A program made the translations under genes and the position numbers. A stretch of DNA of 64,000 bases from JADLHS01 sp039806955. Lineage in GTDB: Bacteria > Verrucomicrobiota > Verrucomicrobiia > Limisphaerales > JADLHS01. How positions within the stretch are numbered: the first letter of the stretch is position 1; the number at the start of each line of letters is the position of its first letter. The notes under the pieces were generated by a model. It saw only the letters and a list, made by a program, of their open reading frames with translations, was not told where the DNA came from and made no database searches. The DNA lies in assembly GCA_039806955.1 (NCBI GenBank), contig JBDHQI010000018.1, forward strand, positions 20,855 to 84,854. Direction: 5' to 3'. Shown piece by piece: positions 57,595 to 64,000 of the stretch.

Positions 57595-60504
57595 ATGACC
57601 TCATCTCAAATCCGCCAGTCGTTCCTCGACTTTTTCCGGTCGAAGCAACATACCATCGCGCCCTCATCGAGCCTCATGCCGGACAGCCCGAACCTGCTGT
57701 TCACCAATGCCGGCATGAACCAGTTCGTGCCCATTTTCCTCGGCCAGACCCCATGCCCCTACCAACCCGGGCGCGCGGCGGACACGCAAAAGTGCATCCG
57801 CGCTGGTGGCAAGCACAACGACCTCGAAGACGTTGGACTCGACACGTATCACCACACGTTTTTCGAGATGCTGGGCAACTGGAGCTTCGGGGATTACTTC
57901 AAACAGGAAGCCATCGAATGGGCGTGGGAACTGGTGGTCCGCAAATGGAAATTTCCACCGGACCGCCTCTATGCCACGGTTTTTTGTCCATACCTCGGGG
58001 AACCCGGCTGGGAGAAAAAATGGGCCGTCGAACTGGAGCAGGTGGCTGCGCTCACGCTGACTTCGCGCACGTTCATCGCCCCGGATCCCAACGCGTCACC
58101 CTTTGAAGTTTCCGATCAGGAAGCCGCCCTGTATTGGGCCCGCCAGTTTATTGCGGCCGGGCTCGACCCGAAAACGCACATCATCCCCGGCAACAAAAAA
58201 GACAACTTCTGGATGATGGGCGAAACCGGTCCGTGCGGCCCGTGCTCGGAACTGCACGTGGACCTCACGCCCGCTGGCGACACCAAAGGCGCGCTCGTCA
58301 ACCAAGGCAGCGCCGAGTGCATCGAAATTTGGAATTTAGTCTTCATTCAATTCAACGCCAACCTCGACGGCTCCTTCGTCCCACTGCCCGCCAAACACGT
58401 GGATACCGGCATGGGCTTCGAGCGCGTGACCAGTATCATCCAAGGCACAAAGGGCCTGACCGATTTCGCCAACGCGAAGATTTCCAACTACGAAACTGAC
58501 ATCTTCCGCCCGATCTTCGACGCGCTGGAGCGGCTTTCGGGCAAAAAGTATCGCAGCACGCTTCCCGGTCGCGTCTCTTCCGGGGGAGCACCCGCGCCCC
58601 AAGCGCAGATTGAACAGGAAAAAATTGACGTCGCGTTCCGCGTGATTGCCGATCACATCCGCACCTTGGGTTTTGCCATCGCGGACGGCATTCAGCCCGG
58701 CAACACGGATCGCAATTACGTCCTGCGCCGCATCCTGCGCCGCGCCGTGCGCTACGGTCGGACCCTCGATTTTCGCGAACCATTTTTCTACAAACTCGTG
58801 GACGTTCTGGCCGATACCATGGGCGATGTCTTTCCCGAAATTCGCGCGAAGCAGAAGCATGTTGAAGATGTGATCCGAATGGAGGAGGAAGCGTTTAACA
58901 AGACGCTGGATCGAGGGATCGAAATCTTTGAACAAGAAATCCAACGTGAACGTGAACATCGAGCGAATGAATTGTTTGAGCATCGAAAACTTCAAGCACA
59001 AGAGCAGCCCGGTTTTGATGATGCCTATCTCAAGCGACCTATAGTCTCTGGCGAGATCGCATTCACTCTCTACGACACCTACGGCTTCCCGCTCGATCTC
59101 ACCGAGTTGATGGCGCGCGAACGCGGTTTAACCGTGGACACGGCCGGATTTGAAAAATTGATGGAAGAGCAGCGCGCCCGCGCCCGCGCCGCGCAGAAGA
59201 AGGAAGTCATTTCGCTCTCGCAAATCGAAACCACCACGCCCACGAAGTTTGTCGGCTACGAGAAATTGGAGACGCCCGCAAAGGTGCTCGAAGTCGTGTC
59301 GCTCAAGAACCAGACCGCCGTCATCCTTGATACCAGTGCGTGCTACGCCGAAATGGGGGGGCAAGTCGGTGACACGGGCGAACTACGACATGGCGATAAA
59401 TTTTGGCAAATCGTCAACACGCAAAAATCCGGCAACACCTATTTACATTTCGTCGAGGCGAAACCCGCAGCGGACGAGGCGGCGGTGCTCCCGGCTGTCG
59501 GAGCGGGGGTCACCATTTCAGTTGATCTGGAGCGGCGCGCTGCCATCCAACGTCATCACACCGTCACGCACTTGTTGCATTGGGCGTTGCATGAAGTCGT
59601 CAGCCAAGAGGCGACGCAGAAAGGTTCCTTCGTCGGCCCGGACAAGTTGACCTTCGACTTCAACAGCGCCGCGCTCACCCCCGCGCAGATCGCCGACATC
59701 GAACAGCTCGTCAACGAACGTATCGTCGAGAACGCTGGCGTTTCGTGGACGGAAGTTCTCTACAACGACGTGAAGTCGCGCAAGGATGTAATGCACCTGT
59801 TCGGCGAAAAGTACGGCGATACGGTTCGCGTGGTCCAGATCGGTGGCCGGCCGCAGCAGTTGGATGGTTACTCGATGGAGCTTTGCGGCGGCACGCACAC
59901 GCGCGCCACCGGCGAAATCGGTCTGTTCCGCATCGTGGGCGAAAACGCCATCGCCGCGGGCGTCCGGCGCATCGAAGCCGTCGCCGGCCTCACCGCTTAC
60001 GATGTAATGCGGCGCGATCGCGAGTTGATCAAAACCGTGGCGGGCAAAATCAATTCGCCGATGCACGAGTTGGAAAAGAAGATTGAAGCATTGCTGGCGC
60101 AGCAAAAGAAACTGGAAAAAGAAATCAAAACCGCGATGCAACGCAACGCTTCGAACGCGGCGAGCGAACTGTTGGGTCGGGCGCAGACGGTGAACGAAAT
60201 CCCCTTCATCGCGCACAACCTCGGCACGGCGGAGGGCGATTTTTTACAAGCGATTGCCGACGCGCTCAAGGGCCGGTTCAAAGGTGTGGTGGTGCTGGGT
60301 GGTTACGGCGAAAACGCCGTTTCCCTCGTGGCGACGGTGGCCCCGGAATTCACCGCGAAAGTTCAAGCGGGCAAAATCATCCAACGGATCGCGCCCCTCG
60401 TCGGCGGCAAAGGCGGGGGCAAACCGGATCACGCGCGCGGCGGCGGCAAAGATGCCAGCCAACTGGACGCGGCTTTGGCGCAGGCGAAAAGTTTGCTCGG
60501 ATAA
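57595..60504 (+). CDS. alaS: alanyl-tRNA synthetase
   Basis: AlaS charges tRNA-Ala and edits mis-acylated Ser/Gly. From ATG 57595 the product is 969 residues; an in-frame start at 57544 adds 17 residues without the family pattern, so the later one is preferred. The opening TSSQIRQSFLDFFRSKQHTI, the class II core (FFEMLGNWSFGDYFKQEAIE), editing zinc residues (QRHHTVTHLLHWALHE and LCGGTHTRATGEIG) and the C-terminal DHHA1-like domain (GGGKPDHARGGGK) are all present. Residues about 447-483 carry an extra, locally AT-richer segment (QREREHRANELFEHRKLQAQ) not in the E. coli enzyme. The length is longer than the usual 875 because of this and linker text. Confidence 0.96.
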   Translation: MTSSQIRQSFLDFFRSKQHTIAPSSSLMPDSPNLLFTNAGMNQFVPIFLGQTPCPYQPGRAADTQKCIRAGGKHNDLEDVGLDTYHHTFFEMLGNWSFGDYFKQEAIEWAWELVVRKWKFPPDRLYATVFCPYLGEPGWEKKWAVELEQVAALTLTSRTFIAPDPNASPFEVSDQEAALYWARQFIAAGLDPKTHIIPGNKKDNFWMMGETGPCGPCSELHVDLTPAGDTKGALVNQGSAECIEIWNLVFIQFNANLDGSFVPLPAKHVDTGMGFERVTSIIQGTKGLTDFANAKISNYETDIFRPIFDALERLSGKKYRSTLPGRVSSGGAPAPQAQIEQEKIDVAFRVIADHIRTLGFAIADGIQPGNTDRNYVLRRILRRAVRYGRTLDFREPFFYKLVDVLADTMGDVFPEIRAKQKHVEDVIRMEEEAFNKTLDRGIEIFEQEIQREREHRANELFEHRKLQAQEQPGFDDAYLKRPIVSGEIAFTLYDTYGFPLDLTELMARERGLTVDTAGFEKLMEEQRARARAAQKKEVISLSQIETTTPTKFVGYEKLETPAKVLEVVSLKNQTAVILDTSACYAEMGGQVGDTGELRHGDKFWQIVNTQKSGNTYLHFVEAKPAADEAAVLPAVGAGVTISVDLERRAAIQRHHTVTHLLHWALHEVVSQEATQKGSFVGPDKLTFDFNSAALTPAQIADIEQLVNERIVENAGVSWTEVLYNDVKSRKDVMHLFGEKYGDTVRVVQIGGRPQQLDGYSMELCGGTHTRATGEIGLFRIVGENAIAAGVRRIEAVAGLTAYDVMRRDRELIKTVAGKINSPMHELEKKIEALLAQQKKLEKEIKTAMQRNASNAASELLGRAQTVNEIPFIAHNLGTAEGDFLQAIADALKGRFKGVVVLGGYGENAVSLVATVAPEFTAKVQAGKIIQRIAPLVGGKGGGKPDHARGGGKDASQLDAALAQAKSLLG

Positions 60505-60524
60505 ATCCGATTGCTCCACCCACA

Positions 60525-61724
60525 TCAAAGCTGTTCCAAAGCGGCGGCGAGATATTCGTAGTCGGCCGGCGAATTGTAAATTTGCGCCGACACGCGCACC
60601 CAACGGCGCTGCGGCTCACCGAAGCGATTCACCGGCACTTCGATGCCGAACCGATCGTAGAGCGCCAGTTGCAATTCATCTATCTTGCCGCGACTGCGCC
60701 GTCCCTGAAACCGCTCGGGCAACGGCACGACAGCCATGGACCCCAGCATCGCTTCCGGCCCCGGCGGCGCGACGTGCCAACGCGCACATAAAATTCGTCG
60801 CGCCTGCACCGCCAGCTCGTGATTGCGCCGGCGCAATTCCGGCCAGCCGCCCGGCAACAATTGTCCCATCCAACGCAGCGCTTCGGGTACACACCACCAC
60901 GGCGACGGATCGAATGTGCCGGGCCAATCAAAGCGATCTTGGAAGCGGGTAAAGCCGGGACGGCGACGATTGTTGCCGTGACTGATCACCGGCGGTTGAA
61001 TTTGCTCCTGATGGTCCGGGCGCACATAAAGAAACGCCGCGCCTTTCGGGGCGCAAACCCATTTGTGCAGGTTGGCCGTGTAGTAAGCGGGGCGCAGCCG
61101 ACGCAAGTTCAGCGGCAACATTCCCGGCGCATGCGCCCCATCCACCAACGTATCCACGCCGCGCGCCGCCAGCGCTTGCACCATCTCGTTCACGGGCAGA
61201 ATCAAACCCGTATTGCTGGTCACGTGATCCAGCAACAACAAGCGGGTGCGCCGCGTCACCGCGCGCAAAATCAGGGTGATCATTTGCTCGGCGGATTCCA
61301 GCGGAAAAGGAATGGGAACCACCACCACCTTCGCCCCCGCCCGCTGCGCCGCGGCCACCAACACGTTGCGACACGCATTGTAATCCAGACTGGTGGTCAA
61401 CAGTTCGTCGCCACGCCGCAATCGCAACGAACGCACCACGGCGTTCACGCCGGCGGTCGCATTCGGAAGGAAGACCAGATCTGCCGCATTGACACCGAGA
61501 AACTGCGCCAACGCCCGCCGCGCCGGTACCAGATACGCCTCGTAATGTCGCCACAGAAATTGCACCGGCTCGACTTCGAGCGCGCGACGGAATCGCGTTT
61601 GCAAATCCAAGATGGGTTTCGGGCAGGCCCCGAACGAGCCGTGGTTGAGAAAAACAATTCCAGGTCGGAGTTCCCAGTGACGCCGAAAGCGATTCGGTCG
61701 GGGTCGCACAAGTTTGCGCTGCAT
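60525..61724 (-). CDS. class V aminotransferase, isopenicillin-N-epimerase/SufS-like
   Basis: The 399-residue PLP protein has the GNA-like opening (PGIVFLNHGSFGACPKPILD), VDGAHAPGMLPLNL with the cofactor Asp 195, and the Schiff-base Lys 221 in TANLHKWVCAPKGAAFLYVR. This pattern is the one of isopenicillin-N epimerase-like and related aminotransferases, whose substrates vary and are mostly unknown in bacteria. The end (RRWVRVSAQIYNSPADYEYL) is standard. It converges with alaS, with only 20 bases between the two stops. Confidence 0.9.
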   Translation of the reverse strand: MQRKLVRPRPNRFRRHWELRPGIVFLNHGSFGACPKPILDLQTRFRRALEVEPVQFLWRHYEAYLVPARRALAQFLGVNAADLVFLPNATAGVNAVVRSLRLRRGDELLTTSLDYNACRNVLVAAAQRAGAKVVVVPIPFPLESAEQMITLILRAVTRRTRLLLLDHVTSNTGLILPVNEMVQALAARGVDTLVDGAHAPGMLPLNLRRLRPAYYTANLHKWVCAPKGAAFLYVRPDHQEQIQPPVISHGNNRRRPGFTRFQDRFDWPGTFDPSPWWCVPEALRWMGQLLPGGWPELRRRNHELAVQARRILCARWHVAPPGPEAMLGSMAVVPLPERFQGRRSRGKIDELQLALYDRFGIEVPVNRFGEPQRRWVRVSAQIYNSPADYEYLAAALEQL

Positions 61725-61861
61725 GGCCCGGCAACTTAACCAGATGTTCCGCTAAAAGCGACACGTCACTTGGGGCCGGGATCAGGTCTGCGCTTCGTGG
61801 TTGCATGTCATCAATTTTTGCGATACCCGAAACGGACGAATCCCGTTAAGCTCGGCCCGAC

Positions 61862-62881
61862 ATGAAAATCGCCAAAGCCCTCTGGCTCGCCGTCGCGCTC
61901 AGTTTCGGCCTGAGCAATGTCACCACATCCGCGGCCCCGAATCCGCCTCCCGACGCTTTCGCCTTGGTCAAGCGACTGGGCCGCAGTGTGAACATTTTGG
62001 GTTACGACCCGATCTGGCGCTCGCGTGATCAGGCGCGATTCAAAACCGAATACTTCGCAAAACTCAAAGCCGCCGGGTTCGATTCCGTCCGCGTCAATTT
62101 ACACGCGTTCCGCCACATGAATCCCACCAACGATTGGACCTTGCACCCCGCCTGGTTCGAGACCTTGGATTGGGCCGTTGCCGAAGCGCAACGTCAGGGC
62201 TTGGCGGTCATCCTGGACCTGCACGAGTTTCAGGCGTTGGGCCAAGACGCTGCCGGCAATCGCGACAAATTTCTCGCGTTCTGGCGACAGATCGCCGCGC
62301 ATTACCAAAACGCGCCGGCGACTGTGTACTTCGAGATTCTCAATGAACCCTCGGAGCAACTGACCCCGGAATTGTGGAACGAGTACTTGGCCGCCGCCCT
62401 GGCCATCATCCGCGCCAACAATCCCACACGCGGCGTGATTGTCGGCCCGGGACATTGGAACGCCATCAGCCATTTGGATAAATTGCAACTGCCGGAAAAC
62501 GACCGGCATTTGATCGTCACCGTGCATTTTTACGAACCGTTCAACTTCACCCATCAAGGGGCGAGCTGGGCCAACCGCCAGGATAAAGTAGGCGTGGCTT
62601 GGAACGGCACCGCCGAGGAATTGGCCGCGCTCAATCGCGCGTTCGATCAGGCTCAAACCTGGGCCAAACAACATGAACGTCCGCTGTTCCTGGGCGAATT
62701 TGGCGCGTATGATCGCGGCGCCATGGATTCGCGCGTCCGCTGGACGGCCGCCGTGACGCGGGCCGCGGAAGCGCGTGGCTGGAGTTGGGCGTACTGGCAA
62801 TTCGACAGCGACTTCATCCTCTACGACGTGAAACGCGACGCCTGGGTGGAACCGATTTTGCACGCGCTCATTCCGAAGTAA
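61862..62881 (+). CDS. secreted glycoside hydrolase family 5 (cellulase-like)
   Basis: The 339-residue product has a signal peptide (MKIAKALWLAVALSFGLSNV, then TTSAA) and a TIM barrel with the GH5 signatures: strand-4 acid/base Glu 162 in FEILNEPSEQ, nucleophile Glu 279 in FLGEFGAYDRG, and RVNLHAFRHMN, VTVHFYEPFNFTHQG. GH5 enzymes cut beta-1,4-glucans, mannans or related glycans; the specificity is undetermined. It lies alone on the plus strand. A role in polysaccharide breakdown fits other envelope genes in the window but is inferred. Confidence 0.93.
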   Translation: MKIAKALWLAVALSFGLSNVTTSAAPNPPPDAFALVKRLGRSVNILGYDPIWRSRDQARFKTEYFAKLKAAGFDSVRVNLHAFRHMNPTNDWTLHPAWFETLDWAVAEAQRQGLAVILDLHEFQALGQDAAGNRDKFLAFWRQIAAHYQNAPATVYFEILNEPSEQLTPELWNEYLAAALAIIRANNPTRGVIVGPGHWNAISHLDKLQLPENDRHLIVTVHFYEPFNFTHQGASWANRQDKVGVAWNGTAEELAALNRAFDQAQTWAKQHERPLFLGEFGAYDRGAMDSRVRWTAAVTRAAEARGWSWAYWQFDSDFILYDVKRDAWVEPILHALIPK

Positions 62882-62949
62882 TGGGAATCATTGCCGACGC
62901 AGCGTTTACCAGATCAGGTTTACAGAAAGCGGGTAGTAGTCATGTTCCC

Positions 62950-63165
62950 TTAACGATGGATTTGCTCGGATATGAAACCCCGAACATCCTTCAAGGTCGC
63001 AGCTAAATCTGTTTGAATCACAAAGGTTTTTTCAAAAGACTTGCCTCGCCATTTCCCAAGCACCAGCACTTCAGCGGCAGTGCGATCATAAATAATTTTT
63101 ACAGTATCTGCTCTATCCCTCATCTGCCACTCGTTCAACGCATTTGCACTCGTGAAAACATCCAA
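62950..63165 (-). CDS. small hypothetical protein, third in the sigma/anti-sigma run
   Basis: The 71-residue product (MDVFTSANALNEWQMRDRAD) is beta-rich (TVKIIYDRTAAEVLVLGKWR, KTFVIQTDLAATLKDVRGF). It overlaps the anti-sigma-like gene's end by 31 bases, and its start ATG is in the same strand, so it is probably co-translated. No family is recognised. Confidence 0.5.
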   Translation of the reverse strand: MDVFTSANALNEWQMRDRADTVKIIYDRTAAEVLVLGKWRGKSFEKTFVIQTDLAATLKDVRGFISEQIHR

Positions 63166-63644
63166 CGTGGCGGGTGATAGGCTGTGCGCAACAGCGTGAT
63201 TTCGTTTGTGTTAAGGCCGCGACTGTCACCCATTACGTCCAACATCGCCAGTTGAATTGCAGGCGCACCGGTCATATGGAAAAACGAGACCGCAACGATT
63301 ACCACTGCTGCTGCCGTTGCCGTCAGTCCCAGCATCCAACCCCACGCTAGTTTTCGATTGGACTTTTTCTCCGCTCCTGAACGACCAAGTGTTTCCCACA
63401 CCTTTGTTTGCAAGCGACGGCGCACATAGGCCGGTGGTTCTTTGGTTGCTAATTGTGTTGCTTCGACAAGCAGAAGTGCATCCTTCGTCATTCTCGCATC
63501 CTCTTCCAATCGCTTAACTGTTGTTCTGAGATCGGGCTGGCTGTTCAATAAAGTCTCCAATTCTGCGCGCTCCGCATCCGTAGCCTGATGGGTGATGGAC
63601 TTCATGGCGAGATCGAAAAGATGTTGGTCATTTATTGAGTCCAT
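63135..63644 (-). CDS. anti-sigma-factor-like membrane protein
   Basis: The 169-residue product has a soluble N-terminal helical domain (LFDLAMKSITHQATDAERAE) similar to zinc-less anti-sigma domains, a positive patch (KKSNRKLAWGWM), and a single transmembrane helix (LGLTATAAAVVIVAVSFFHM), then a short extracytoplasmic tail. It is 20 bases downstream of an ECF-type sigma gene, which is the standard order for a sigma/anti-sigma pair; binding to that sigma factor is inferred. Confidence 0.7.
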   Translation of the reverse strand: MDSINDQHLFDLAMKSITHQATDAERAELETLLNSQPDLRTTVKRLEEDARMTKDALLLVEATQLATKEPPAYVRRRLQTKVWETLGRSGAEKKSNRKLAWGWMLGLTATAAAVVIVAVSFFHMTGAPAIQLAMLDVMGDSRGLNTNEITLLRTAYHPPRWMFSRVQMR

Positions 63645-63664
63645 CGCAAAAGATTGTCATTCTA

Positions 63665-63997
63665 TTACTCTCGACGCTCCGCTCCCCAAATCCGTCGCAT
63701 TGTTTCTAATCCACGCCTTAAATAAACGCCCACCGACCCAATTGCGACACAACGCTTTTGGGCAATCTCTTCATAGCGCAAGCCGTGAAGAAAAAAATCC
63801 GAGAGAATTTCACCCAGTGGCGCTTTAAGCTCTGCGAGTGATCGGTTCAGTTGTTGCACAAGTTCCATTCGTTCCACATTCTCCAAAGGGGAGCTTTCCG
63901 GCGACACGGCATGCACATGGAAAGCTCCCCTTAAACTGAGCCAGGTGTTATGAGAGGATTGGGCGGCGCTCCGCGCCGCCCGGAACTCTGATAACAT
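63665..63997 (-). CDS. ECF-type RNA polymerase sigma factor, region 4 and probably incomplete
   Basis: The 110-residue product has a clear sigma region 4 (LAELKAPLGEILSDFFLHGL then YEEIAQKRCVAIGSVGVYLR, ending RRIWGAERRE), the HTH that contacts the -35 element. The preceding 50 residues do not look like sigma region 2, and codons before the ATG at 63997 remain open to the window edge, so the true start may lie beyond it. A strong inverted repeat at 63886-63932 falls inside the N-terminal part, suggesting an insertion. Partner of the anti-sigma-like gene downstream. Confidence 0.65.
   Translation of the reverse strand: MLSEFRAARSAAQSSHNTWLSLRGAFHVHAVSPESSPLENVERMELVQQLNRSLAELKAPLGEILSDFFLHGLRYEEIAQKRCVAIGSVGVYLRRGLETMRRIWGAERRE
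63886..63932. repeat. perfect inverted repeat, 14-base arms
   Basis: Arms AAGGGGAGCTTTCC (63886-63899) and GGAAAGCTCCCCTT (63919-63932) are exact reverse complements separated by 19 bases. It lies inside the sigma-factor frame, in a segment with no sigma homology. Candidates are the end of a small insertion or a regulatory hairpin; no T-run follows on either strand. Confidence 0.75.
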
Positions 63998-64000
63998 GAA

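Overview
The window looks like chromosomal DNA of a Verrucomicrobiota bacterium, most likely near the Pedosphaera/Limisphaera groups. Three things point there: a 51-codon small basic protein matching the PVC-superphylum signature protein (7726-7881, minus), two PEP-CTERM proteins with the tail VPEPTSMALAGLGAAALL plus RRRK, and a secreted 'VYS-N-VGYVNV' type protein common in Verrucomicrobia. The taxonomy is inferred from family memory, not from a search. No rRNA, tRNA or CRISPR array was seen.

Layout. 0-2.5 kb: exopolysaccharide genes (outer-membrane barrel, then a Wzz/GumC chain-length protein cut by the left edge). 2.9-7.9 kb: minus-strand run of rluB-like pseudouridine synthase, SH3 protein, folD, two conserved unknowns, a TPR/LysM lipoprotein and the PVC small basic protein. 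8-14.3 kb: Lrp regulator plus aminotransferase flanking a frameshifted nucleotidyltransferase-like gene, a beta-CASP metallo-beta-lactamase, a PilZ-like protein, pilT, and an IS1595-type transposase remnant. 14.4-31.6 kb: a large nitrogen-assimilation region, all on the minus strand: lrp-gltB-gltD-nifA-like, then a sigma-54 promoter with paired palindromic enhancer sites, then porin-amtB-glnK-glnA-carA-carB. 31.9-40.6 kb: an RND efflux operon (Trx-like, CBM48-like, adaptor, pump, outer-membrane factor, small membrane protein) with its own sigma-54 promoter and a divergent enhancer-binding protein. 40.9-46 kb: small membrane proteins, an ISL3 remnant, and two copies of a secreted-protein/PEP-CTERM cassette. 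46-57 kb: GspC/PilP-like protein, lipoprotein, GT39-type glycosyltransferase, a conserved unknown, pyruvate carboxylase, tadA and an outer-membrane protein. 57.5-64 kb: alaS, a class V aminotransferase, a GH5-type glycosidase, and an ECF sigma/anti-sigma pair at the right edge.

How the genes work together. The 14.4-31.6 kb region assembles ammonium uptake (porin, AmtB), sensing (PII), GS-GOGAT assimilation (GlnA, GltBD) and a main glutamine-consuming step (CarAB). The NifA-like regulator at the end of the gltBD operon probably switches on the porin-to-carB operon through the sites found just downstream of it. The same design (GAF/AAA+/Fis activator plus a GG-N10-GC promoter) recurs at the efflux operon. 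These two sigma-54 modules are the best candidates for something undescribed, followed by the duplicated PEP-CTERM cassette, in which one copy carries an N-terminus apparently taken from an unrelated membrane protein.
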